A stretch of 64,000 nt of DNA from an uncultured Bacteroidales bacterium (GTDB taxonomy: Bacteria; Bacteroidota; Bacteroidia; Bacteroidales; Muribaculaceae), in assembly GCA_949289215.1 (NCBI GenBank), contig CASENC010000009.1:1-64000 (forward strand). Direction: 5' to 3'. Positions 18,351-26,559 of this stretch are shown in pieces (positions within the stretch are counted from its first letter, which is position 1; every line of letters starts with the position of its first letter). Below the pieces are notes generated by a model. That model searched no databases and was not told the DNA's origin. It saw only the letters and a list, made by a program, of their open reading frames with translations. The translations under genes were made by a program, and so were the position numbers.

Positions 18351-20333
18351 ATGAAAATAGCTAAAACAATAATATGTGGTGCTGCATTGGGCTTGGCAGT
18401 TGCTGTATCTCCTGCCTTTTTGCAGGCACGTGTGACGTTGCCGGGGATTTTCACCGACAATATGGTGCTTCAACGTAACGACACGATAACCCTCTTTGGC
18501 ACAGCCGACAAGGGCAAGCGTGTGACAGTAAAGGCCGGTTGGGGCAAGAATGTTACGACCACGGCCGATGCCGCATCGGGCAAGTGGAGTGTAAAGCTTG
18601 CCACTGCCGATGCAGGAGGCCCTTACACGATTTCGGTTTCCGATGGTAAAGAATTGAAACTCAAAAATGTGATGCTCGGCGAGGTATGGTTCTGCTCGGG
18701 GCAGTCGAATATGGAAATGCCGCTTGCCGGGTGGGGCAAAATCAAGGATTATGAGAAAGAGATTGCCGCAGCCGATTATCCCGATATCCGTCTTTACCTT
18801 GTGAAGCAAGCAACATCGGTGGTGCCAATCGATAAAATCGAGTCGCCGCTTGGCGGTTGGCGCGAATGTTCGCCCGAGACAGTGCCTGAATTTTCGGCTC
18901 TTGCCTACTTCTTCGCTCGTAACCTGTGGCAGCAGCTGGATGTGCCGGTGGGTGTGGTGGCAAGCACGTGGGGAGGAACGCCTGCCGAGGCTTGGACCAG
19001 TGCCGAGACGCTGAAAGAAGTGTATGGTTACAGCGAGAAGATGGCTGCGCTTGAAGCCACCGGTTTCGACCGCGATGCCATTATGGCAAATTACCAATCG
19101 GATCTTGCCTCGTGGAAAGCTGCCGTGCATAAAATCGACAAGGGGTATGATGCTGGCGGCAATGAGTTGTGGATAGCCGATGGCCTTGACGATGCCGATT
19201 GGAGCGAGATGAATGTGCCGTGCTATATTGAACAGGCCGGATTGCCCGCATTCGATGGCGTGGTGTGGTTCCGCCGCACAATCGATGTGCCGCAGGAATG
19301 GGCAGGCAAGCAACTTTACCTTGACCTTGGCGCAATCGACGACGAAGATATAGTTTACTGGAATGGAATAAAGATTGCCGAAGGCAGTGGATACAATTGG
19401 CAACGCCACTACACTGTGCCGGCCAATCTTGTCAAGGCCGGACGCAATGTGATAACTGTGAGAGATTTCGATACCGGCGGAGAAGGCGGCCTTACCGGCC
19501 CTGCCGATGCAATGGCGTTGCACCGTGGCGGCGAGCAAGTGATTTCGCTTGCCGGTGCGTGGAAATATCGTGTAGGGTGTTCGCTTACCGATATGCCTGC
19601 TGTGCCTATGTCGCCCGAAAGCTCAAGTTATCCCACCACGCTTTTCAATGCCATGGTCAACCCGTGGTTGCAATATCGCTTCAAGGGTGCCATATGGTAC
19701 CAGGGCGAGGCCAATGTGGGGCGTGCCAATGAATATGAAACACTTTTCAAGTCGCTTATATTCGATTGGCGCAAGCACTTCGGCGATGATGATATGCCAT
19801 TTTATTTCGTGCAACTTGCCAACTACCTTCAACGCCTTGACGTTCAGCCCGAATCGCAGTGGGCTGCCTTGCGCGAAGCTCAAGCTCGCGCCCTTGATAT
19901 GGAAAATACAGGCATGATGGTGAATATCGACCTGGGTGAAGCCGGTGACATTCACCCTAAAAACAAGCAAGAAGTGGGTCGCCGCCTGTCGGCACTTGCA
20001 CTTGCCTATACTTACGGGCTTGACATTCCCGCCGAAGCTCCCGTGTATGACGGTTATGAAGTGACGGGCGACCGTGTGCGTGTGTCGTTCTCGGTTCCGT
20101 CGAAAGGCGAACCGTTTGAGCAGTCACAGGAAGTGAAAGGATTTGTCATAGCGGGGCCCGATCGCGTGTTCCACAAGGCGCAGGCCTATACCGACGGCGA
20201 TTGCGTAGTGGTATATTCGCCCGAAGTGGCAATGCCGGTGGCTGTGCGTTACGGTTGGGCCGACAATCCCGAATGTACGCTTAGTACAAAATCGGGGTTC
20301 CATGTCGCACCGTTCCGCACCGATAATTGGTAA
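18351..20333 (+). CDS. SASA-type carbohydrate esterase (sialate O-acetylesterase-like)
   Basis: This SGNH-fold esterase probably removes acetyl groups from sialic acid or other glycan hydroxyls. The 660-aa product has a signal peptide, the nucleophile block FCSGQSNMEMPL (Ser119), VVASTWGGTPAEAW, IWYQGEANV and a C-terminal GDIHPKNKQEVG block with the catalytic Asp-x-x-His. A beta-sandwich resembling the GH2 sugar-binding fold (about residues 260-390) interrupts the esterase domain, which is usual for the family. No sialidase or sialic acid catabolism gene lies in the window, so the true substrate may be an acetylated plant or host glycan rather than sialate. Confidence 0.85.
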   Translation: MKIAKTIICGAALGLAVAVSPAFLQARVTLPGIFTDNMVLQRNDTITLFGTADKGKRVTVKAGWGKNVTTTADAASGKWSVKLATADAGGPYTISVSDGKELKLKNVMLGEVWFCSGQSNMEMPLAGWGKIKDYEKEIAAADYPDIRLYLVKQATSVVPIDKIESPLGGWRECSPETVPEFSALAYFFARNLWQQLDVPVGVVASTWGGTPAEAWTSAETLKEVYGYSEKMAALEATGFDRDAIMANYQSDLASWKAAVHKIDKGYDAGGNELWIADGLDDADWSEMNVPCYIEQAGLPAFDGVVWFRRTIDVPQEWAGKQLYLDLGAIDDEDIVYWNGIKIAEGSGYNWQRHYTVPANLVKAGRNVITVRDFDTGGEGGLTGPADAMALHRGGEQVISLAGAWKYRVGCSLTDMPAVPMSPESSSYPTTLFNAMVNPWLQYRFKGAIWYQGEANVGRANEYETLFKSLIFDWRKHFGDDDMPFYFVQLANYLQRLDVQPESQWAALREAQARALDMENTGMMVNIDLGEAGDIHPKNKQEVGRRLSALALAYTYGLDIPAEAPVYDGYEVTGDRVRVSFSVPSKGEPFEQSQEVKGFVIAGPDRVFHKAQAYTDGDCVVVYSPEVAMPVAVRYGWADNPECTLSTKSGFHVAPFRTDNW

Positions 20334-20435
20334 AGAAAGTAAGTTTTTTTCATAAAATAAGTGGGTTAGTGGTTTAGTAATGGAAAATGTTTTTAGGTTT
20401 TAATGAGTTTTAAGTTTTTCGGTACCTTGAAAGAC

Positions 20436-20475
20436 GCAAAGGGCCGCCTCCTCACCGGGGGCGGTCTTTGTTTAT
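20436..20475 (+). terminator. Probable terminator after the esterase gene
   Basis: An imperfect GC-rich hairpin (GGGCCGCCTCC paired with GGGGGCGGTC, loop TCACC) is followed by TCTTTGTTTATTT, about 110 bp after the esterase stop codon. Confidence 0.55.
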
Positions 20476-20514
20476 TTCACTAAAATTACCATAAAAACCT
20501 TGTGAACAGGTCTG

Positions 20515-21002
20515 TTCGACCTCTTTGAGGCCGAATTAATGTAGGGGGCAGTTATCCGATGGCTTGCGTCCACTGGTTGTGGCCGCTTCGCTATCGGTTA
20601 CCACAGGTTTGGCGGTCTTGCCGCCAGTGTGTTAGAGCTATCTCTGTGCTGCCATGTGTGGGAAAGTTATTTGCGTCTATGCCGCCGGGTGTGTTAGAGC
20701 TATCTCTGTGCTGCTATGTGTTGAAAAGCTATCTGCGTCTATGCCGCCGGGTGTGTTAGAGCTATCTCTGTGCTGCCATGTGTGGGAAAGTTATTTGCGT
20801 CTATGCCGCCAGGTGTGTTAGAGCTATCTTTTTGTCGCCGGGTGTGGGAAAGCTATCTGCGGTTTTGCCGCTAAGTTCAGGTGTTGGTGAAGGTGGGGCG
20901 GCGAAGCTGCCCAATTTGTGGTAACCGGTGGTGCAGCGACCGTAAGGGAGCAAACCGTCGGAATTGGAGAGCACATAGAAAAACGGCCTCAAAGAGGTCG
21001 AA
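20515..21002. repeat. Long nested inverted-repeat element enclosing tandem repeats
   Basis: Perfect 19-bp outer arms, TTCGACCTCTTTGAGGCCG (20515-20533) and its reverse complement (20984-21002), bracket 488 bp. A second nested pair, GGTTACCACA (20596-20605) and TGTGGTAACC (20917-20926), lies inside, and 62-bp tandem repeats fill the centre. A hairpin GGGGCGGCGAAGCTGCCC (20895-20912) also occurs, with one change, at 43717-43734. No transposase is encoded. It may be a non-autonomous mobile element or a structured RNA. Confidence 0.8.
20631..20870. repeat. 62-bp tandem repeat array
   Basis: The marker GTTAGAGCTATC starts at 20631, 20693, 20755 and 20817, an exact 62-bp period. The units are nearly identical (a few substitutions such as TGCCATG/TGCTATG), and the last is degenerate. 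The period is not a multiple of three and no protein is supported, so the array is non-coding. There are no unique spacers between repeats. Confidence 0.9.
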
Positions 21003-21126
21003 TTTAGGGTAGCAGAACTTGAGATTTGCAAGCTTTCTTGGTTATTTATTTTATTTTGGCCGGCTTGGAACTGTTGGGTGGTAATCGATTGGTAGAGAGG
21101 ATAATGTGGGGAATTGGCGAATTAGC

Positions 21127-21158
21127 ACAAATGCGTCAAGTTGATACAAATGCGTCAA
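21127..21158 (+). promoter_or_regulatory. Direct-repeat operator upstream of the VCBS-SusC-SusD operon
   Basis: ACAAATGCGTCAA occurs at 21127-21139 and again at 21146-21158 (19-bp period), about 80 bp upstream of the -7 box TAATTTTG (21240-21247). It closely matches the pair upstream of GH95 (ACAAATGCGCCAA/ACAAATGCACCAA). No usable -33 TTTG box is seen before this -7 box, consistent with activator-dependent transcription by the nearby HTCS. The link is inferred from shared sequence and position. Confidence 0.6.
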
Positions 21159-21239
21159 AATGGGGTTAATAAGGCTATGTTTGCCGCAAACATGGCGGTA
21201 ATTGCCGAAAACGTAATAACCATTGAAAAATGTTAAGGA

Positions 21240-21247
21240 TAATTTTG
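21240..21247 (+). promoter_or_regulatory. -7 box of the VCBS-SusC-SusD operon
   Basis: TAATTTTG is a perfect match to TAnnTTTG, about 40 bp upstream of the start codon. The region 19-21 bp upstream lacks a TTTG-like box. Confidence 0.5.
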
Positions 21248-21280
21248 CAGCGAACATGAACCTATAACATTTAAACAATA

Positions 21281-23326
21281 ATGGTTATGAAAAAACAATT
21301 CTCAAAAACAATGTTAGGCCTCGGCGCATTGTCGATGGCCGCTATGTCTGCAAATGCGCAGATGGTTCCTCTTTTTGAAGAAGACCCTCAATTTTTTGCA
21401 TCGTCGGCAACTGATGTCACTCCCGGACAATGGGACACTGATATGTTCCGTGGCAACGCAATGTGGGCCGACGTGAACAACGACGGACAGATGGACTTGT
21501 TCCTCGTGGGCAACACCACCGCTGCCGGTTGGCACTCGCACATTTACGGGTGGACTAACAACAATGGCACGTTCACCGAAATCCAAAACCTGCCGTTCTA
21601 TCAACGCAGCGACGGCAATGCTTGTCCTTCGGGTGACACCCGTGGCACGAATAACACTACGCTGGCTTGGATTGACTACAACAATGATGGTAACATCGAC
21701 GTTATTCAACGTGGTATTAAAGAAGGAGCAGAGGCAGAAAACTCTACCAATTCAGCCGATTTGTTCATCAACCTTTACAAGGGTAATGGAGACGGTACAT
21801 TCACGCTTGTTGAGAATAGCGGCTTGCAGGTCATCGGTACTGAACAGGAATGTATGTACAGCGGCATTACTACCGTTGTCGATTTCAACTGTGACGGCTA
21901 CCAAGACATTGCCATGACCGGTATCACCGATGGCGACCGTTTCGTATCGCTCTATAAGAACAACGGTGACGGCACTTTCTCGTTGCTTGATCCGGCTGCT
22001 ACTTACCTTGACTGGCAAGGTTCGGCATACGACTTGGCTCTTTCTTCTGGTTCTATAGCATGGGGTGACTTTAACAACGACGGTTATCCCGACTTTGCCG
22101 TTAATGGCTGGAGCGACACTGTGGGCGGTGTGGCAACTATAGTTTGCAAAAACAATGGCGATGGCACTTTCCTTTGCTTGGATATGGCGGCCTACGACCC
22201 GAGTTGCGAATTTATGCCTAACCAACCCGGTACGCAAAAAGGTATGCTCATGTGGGCCGACTTCAATAACGATGGCTGGCTCGACCTGTTTGTATGCGGT
22301 GAAACATACGATGGTACAAACTGGGGTCGTACAGCCGACATCTTGCTCAATCGCGGCAACGATCCCGAAGAGGATATCGACTATGAATACAACCCCGAGG
22401 CTCAGTTCGAGCGTATTCCGGCAAGTGACTCGGGCATAAGCGTAGGCCAAGTGAAAGGCAACGCTACCGACATTGTTGACCTCGATGGCAATGGCTACAT
22501 GGATATTATCGTATGTGGCGAAGGTGCAGGTGCAATGACCGACTTCATCATGAACAACGGCGACATGACTTTCACTGAAGACAACTTTACCAACAAAGCT
22601 GACTTCCGCAGCGGTGCTTCGATGGAAGTGTGGGATTATGACGGCGACGGTTACCTCGATTTCTTTGGCATGGGTTACCGCGACAATGGCCACAAGTTCG
22701 CATTGTTTCACAACACCGGCAAATATGAAGATGCCGACTTCATGCAACATGATTATCCCACCAACAATGCACCTGCAGGACCGTCGAGCGTAGAAATGGC
22801 AGCAGAAGGCAATGGTGTTAAAATAACCTGGGGCAATGGCAATGATGATGTTACACCAAGCAACCACCTTCGTTACAACGTAGCAATTGAAAAGACTAAC
22901 GGTGAGATCTTTACACTTGTTCCTGCCGACCTTGAAACAGGGGCATTGAAAGTTGCAATGTTGCAAAACCTTGTATATGGCAACAGCTATAAGGTAAACA
23001 TTCCTGCATCGGAAATCAAGCAAGTTTACGTTCAAAGTGTTGACGGCTCGAAACAAGTAAGCGAATTCATTCCTGTAGGCGGCCAAGGTTCAGGCGTTGA
23101 GGAAATCGCAGTTAACGACGGTATCGGCGTATGGGCTGTCGGCGATGTACTTAATGTAAATGTTGACGGTGCTGCAACAGTTGAAGTGTATAGCGTTGCC
23201 GGTAACCGTGTTGCCACAATGAACATCAACGGTGCCACCAACATCGATTGCACCGATTACAGCGGTATGTATCTCGTGAAAGTTGAAACCGAGGCCGCTT
23301 GCAAGACTGTAAAAGTTGTATTCTAA
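21281..23326 (+). CDS. VCBS/FG-GAP repeat protein with T9SS tail
   Basis: The 681-aa protein has a signal peptide and seven FG-GAP/VCBS-type calcium-binding repeats, seen as D-x-N-x-D-G blocks (DVNNDGQMDLFLVG, DYNNDGNIDV, DFNCDGYQDI, DFNNDGYPDF, DFNNDGWLDL, DLDGNGYMDI, DYDGDGYLDF), which should form a beta-propeller. A linker and a C-terminal T9SS sorting domain (VEVYSVAGNRVATMNI ... GMYLVKVET) follow, so it is probably displayed on the cell surface. As first gene before SusC/SusD it may act as a surface glycan-binding protein, which is inference. An ATG at 21287 (MKKQFSK) is an equally good start. Confidence 0.8.
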   Translation: MVMKKQFSKTMLGLGALSMAAMSANAQMVPLFEEDPQFFASSATDVTPGQWDTDMFRGNAMWADVNNDGQMDLFLVGNTTAAGWHSHIYGWTNNNGTFTEIQNLPFYQRSDGNACPSGDTRGTNNTTLAWIDYNNDGNIDVIQRGIKEGAEAENSTNSADLFINLYKGNGDGTFTLVENSGLQVIGTEQECMYSGITTVVDFNCDGYQDIAMTGITDGDRFVSLYKNNGDGTFSLLDPAATYLDWQGSAYDLALSSGSIAWGDFNNDGYPDFAVNGWSDTVGGVATIVCKNNGDGTFLCLDMAAYDPSCEFMPNQPGTQKGMLMWADFNNDGWLDLFVCGETYDGTNWGRTADILLNRGNDPEEDIDYEYNPEAQFERIPASDSGISVGQVKGNATDIVDLDGNGYMDIIVCGEGAGAMTDFIMNNGDMTFTEDNFTNKADFRSGASMEVWDYDGDGYLDFFGMGYRDNGHKFALFHNTGKYEDADFMQHDYPTNNAPAGPSSVEMAAEGNGVKITWGNGNDDVTPSNHLRYNVAIEKTNGEIFTLVPADLETGALKVAMLQNLVYGNSYKVNIPASEIKQVYVQSVDGSKQVSEFIPVGGQGSGVEEIAVNDGIGVWAVGDVLNVNVDGAATVEVYSVAGNRVATMNINGATNIDCTDYSGMYLVKVETEAACKTVKVVF

Positions 23327-23344
23327 ACCTTGACATAAACGAAT

Positions 23345-23401
23345 AAAGAGCCGGCTCTTGTACCGATTATTTTGAAAATACTTGCATAGTGTCGGCTCTT
23401 T
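23345..23401 (+). terminator. Hairpin between the VCBS gene and susC
   Basis: AAAGAGCCG (23345-23353) pairs with CGGCTCTTT (23393-23401). The 5' part is itself palindromic (AAGAGCCGGCTCTT), so two structures compete. It could terminate or attenuate transcription between the VCBS gene and susC. Confidence 0.5.
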
Positions 23402-23431
23402 ACTTATTTTGAACTCAAAATTAACATAAAC

Positions 23432-26400
23432 ATGAGAAATCTATTAACAGGAACTATGCGCGCCGTGCTGATGGCGATAGCGTGCATAATGCTTTCGGCA
23501 GCCGGTTATGCCCAGGTGAGCATAAAGGGTGTCGTTACCGACGGATCAACGTCAGAGCCGCTGCCCGGCGTTGCAGTAATGGAACGCGGTACCAGTAATG
23601 CTGTGCTTACCGACATCGATGGCCGGTATAATCTGAGGGTTAAGAATGGCGCATCGGTTGAATTCCAATTCCTTGGTTACAAGAATTATGTAATCGACGA
23701 CGTGAAAGGCGGAACTTACAATGTGGCCATGGAGACAGAAAGTGAAGTCCTTGATGACGTTATCGTCCTTGGTACACGTATGGCAAAGAGCGACTTGACC
23801 GGTGCCATCGGCAGCTTGTCGGAAAAGCAATTGAAGGAAATTCCTTCGTCGAGCTTCACGCAGTCGATGCAAGGTAAAGTTGCCGGTGTGTTTGTAAACA
23901 GCTCGGCACGTCCCGGTGACGCTCCCACCATCAAGGTGCGCGGTACCAACTCAATCAACTACGGCCAAGACCCTATTTATGTAATCGATGGTATTGTGGT
24001 TGATGAAGGCCTTAACAATATCAACCCCGACGACATTGCTTCGATCGAGGTGCTCAAGGATGCTTCTTCAAAGGCCATTTACGGTTATCGTGCAGCCAAT
24101 GGTGTAATTCTTGTAACCACCAAGAAAGGTCGCAAGGGTGAAGGCAAAATAACTTATGACGGCTGGGTAGGTTTCCAAACTTACGATGAAGGCGGCATGA
24201 AGATGATGGGATCACGCGACCTCTTCAACTTGCGTTATGATGCTTGGCTCAACCAGTATATGACAGCAAACCCGAATGCCAGCGATGCCGATATACAGAA
24301 TTATATCAATAACACCATTCTTGCCAGCAGCGGTGCCAACACCGGTTTCTCGGAAGAGGAACTTTATAACGGGCAGAATGACATTACTTCTGACTGGGTT
24401 AGCCCGATTACCCGTACAGGTATCCAACATAACCACTCGCTCAGTTTCTCGGGTGGTACCGACAAGACCACTTATTACCTTGGCGTGTCTTACACCAACC
24501 AACAGGGTATCATCATCAACTCGGATTACGAACGTTTCTCGGGTAAAATCAATGTTGAACAAGAGGTTAAACCTTGGTTGAAGATAGGAACCAACACCAC
24601 ATTGTCGCGTGCCGTTACCAATACTCAGGAAGACAACCTTTATACCCGTTGCGTAACCGCCAACCCGATGCAGACCATCGACGACCGTGACTATATGTAC
24701 TGGCGCGGCGGTCACGATTCAAGCGGTAACCCGTTGAAACTTATGGACGTTCGCCGCGAGCAAATTCACGACCGTGTGCTTTCGTCAAACTATATCAATG
24801 TTAACCCCATCGAGGGCTTGAACTTGCGTACTACATTCTCTATCGACTACCTTAACAAGAGCGACTTCACTTATCGCCCGATGACTTCGGCCGAAGGTCC
24901 GCGTAACGACAAGGGGCAGGCAAGCCAATGGCGCGGTCGTGCTTTCTCTTGGCAATGGGATAACTCGGTAAGCTATGAAAAAGTATTCAACAAGAAGCAC
25001 CGTATATTTGCAATGGCAACTGCCAGCTTGACCAAGGACATGACTGATGCCACAAATATTTCGGTATCGGGCTTCCCAAGTGATATCATGGGCTGGTATA
25101 ACATAGCAGCCGCTGCCAACAAGGATAAGGCAAACTATTCTTCAAGCTTCATTACCCAAACGGCTGTTTCGTTTGTACAACGTGTGAACTATACTTACGA
25201 CAACCGCTACCTGTTCACAGTGAGCTTGCGTCAAGACGGTTCGTCGCGTTTTGCAAGCGGCAACCAGTGGGGCGTGTTCCCGTCGTTCTCGGCTGCATGG
25301 AATATGTCGTCTGAGAAATTCCTCAACAATGTTGACTGGCTCTCGATGTTGAAGTTGCGCATGGGCTGGGGTCTTGTAGGTAACCAGGCAATTCCCGAAT
25401 ATGCTTATTTGTCGATTTACAACCCGTCGTATTCAAATGGCAACACCACATTCGTGTCGGATGGCCGTCAAGGTAACCCCGATATCTCGTGGGAAAAACA
25501 GAACCAGTTTAACGTGGGTGTGGATGCATCTATATTGAATGACCGCCTGTCGTTCAGCGCCGACTACTTCTATACCATCAACAGTGACTTGCTTATGCAG
25601 ATGTCGTTGTCGCAGACCACAGGTTTCAACAACCGCATTGCCAATGTGGCAAAACTTGAAAACCAAGGTGTGGAATTCTCGTTCAATGCAAAACTGCTTC
25701 AACGCGGCGACTGGACTTGGAACTGCTCGGGTAACATCTCGCACGATAAGAACAAGGTTAAGGAACTTTACGATGGCTTGCAAGTGATATGGAGCGGTAA
25801 CTCAATCACTTCGCGCGAAGGCAACCTCTTTGTGGGCGAACCGGTTAACACTTACCACTCGTTCAAGGCTCGTATCGCACAGCAATCCGATATCGATTAC
25901 CTGAACAAGATGAACGCACGTGACATACCCGATGGTAATGGTGGCTTTACTAACCACTTCGTGGGCGGTAAGGAAGTTCACCCGGGTGACTTGTTGCCTG
26001 AAGACCGTAACGGCGACGGCAAAATCACTTATGAAGACGATATGTATATCATAGGCCGCAAGGATCCGAAGTTCTATGGTGGTTTCTCGACCGATTTGAC
26101 TTGGAAGGATATCACACTGTCGGCTTCGTTCAGCTACTCTTATGGCGCTCGCCGCTATTCAAGCATGTATGAAAGCACCATGAACCTTGGTGGTTGGGAT
26201 TATTGCTCACACATCGACGCACTTGACCGTTGGACTCCGACCAACACCGATACCGATGTGCCTCGTGCATTCCGCGGTGCAGATGTTCAACGCTTCAACA
26301 TAGGTGAAACCGACTGGGTATTGCTCGATGCTTCTTATTTGCGCCTGTCGGCATTGACATTGAGCTGGAACCTGCCCACCAAGTGGATTAGCCCCGTATG

Positions 26401-26533
26401 TCAGAACTTGCGTGTGTATGCAACTTGCAACAACTTGTTCACTTGGACTCCTTATAAGGGATATGACCCTGAAACAGGCGAAGACTATCCGTCGGCCAAG
26501 ATGTATGTGATAGGAGTTAACGCCACATTCTAA
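23432..26533 (+). CDS. SusC-family TonB-dependent transporter
   Basis: SusC-type outer-membrane transporters import oligosaccharides using TonB energy. The 1033-aa protein has a signal peptide ending at GYAQ, a carboxypeptidase-like beta-sandwich (VSIKGVVTDGSTSEPLPGV ... GRYNLRV, about 29-110), a plug with the family motifs KVRGTNSINYGQDPIYVIDG and SIEVLKDASSKAIYGYRAANGVILVTTKKG, and a long beta-barrel ending in Phe. No extra N-terminal signalling domain is present, consistent with control by the HTCS rather than a sigma/anti-sigma pair. The SusD partner starts 26 bp downstream. Confidence 0.96.
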   Translation: MRNLLTGTMRAVLMAIACIMLSAAGYAQVSIKGVVTDGSTSEPLPGVAVMERGTSNAVLTDIDGRYNLRVKNGASVEFQFLGYKNYVIDDVKGGTYNVAMETESEVLDDVIVLGTRMAKSDLTGAIGSLSEKQLKEIPSSSFTQSMQGKVAGVFVNSSARPGDAPTIKVRGTNSINYGQDPIYVIDGIVVDEGLNNINPDDIASIEVLKDASSKAIYGYRAANGVILVTTKKGRKGEGKITYDGWVGFQTYDEGGMKMMGSRDLFNLRYDAWLNQYMTANPNASDADIQNYINNTILASSGANTGFSEEELYNGQNDITSDWVSPITRTGIQHNHSLSFSGGTDKTTYYLGVSYTNQQGIIINSDYERFSGKINVEQEVKPWLKIGTNTTLSRAVTNTQEDNLYTRCVTANPMQTIDDRDYMYWRGGHDSSGNPLKLMDVRREQIHDRVLSSNYINVNPIEGLNLRTTFSIDYLNKSDFTYRPMTSAEGPRNDKGQASQWRGRAFSWQWDNSVSYEKVFNKKHRIFAMATASLTKDMTDATNISVSGFPSDIMGWYNIAAAANKDKANYSSSFITQTAVSFVQRVNYTYDNRYLFTVSLRQDGSSRFASGNQWGVFPSFSAAWNMSSEKFLNNVDWLSMLKLRMGWGLVGNQAIPEYAYLSIYNPSYSNGNTTFVSDGRQGNPDISWEKQNQFNVGVDASILNDRLSFSADYFYTINSDLLMQMSLSQTTGFNNRIANVAKLENQGVEFSFNAKLLQRGDWTWNCSGNISHDKNKVKELYDGLQVIWSGNSITSREGNLFVGEPVNTYHSFKARIAQQSDIDYLNKMNARDIPDGNGGFTNHFVGGKEVHPGDLLPEDRNGDGKITYEDDMYIIGRKDPKFYGGFSTDLTWKDITLSASFSYSYGARRYSSMYESTMNLGGWDYCSHIDALDRWTPTNTDTDVPRAFRGADVQRFNIGETDWVLLDASYLRLSALTLSWNLPTKWISPVCQNLRVYATCNNLFTWTPYKGYDPETGEDYPSAKMYVIGVNATF

Positions 26534-26559
26534 AAATTAACTTAAAAAGGAATACGATT

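Noticed and set aside
16126..19538. Long minus-strand open frames opposite the GH2 and esterase genes
   Set aside because: The sense strand encodes full-length proteins with catalytic motifs. The antisense products are low-complexity and His/Ile-rich, with no recognisable family.
20559..20759. A 66-codon open frame within the tandem repeats
   Set aside because: The 62-bp period shifts frame in each unit, so no repeated peptide is encoded, and no start signal is seen.
20631..20870. Possible CRISPR array
   Set aside because: The whole 62-bp unit repeats without unique spacers, and no cas gene is present; it is a plain tandem repeat.
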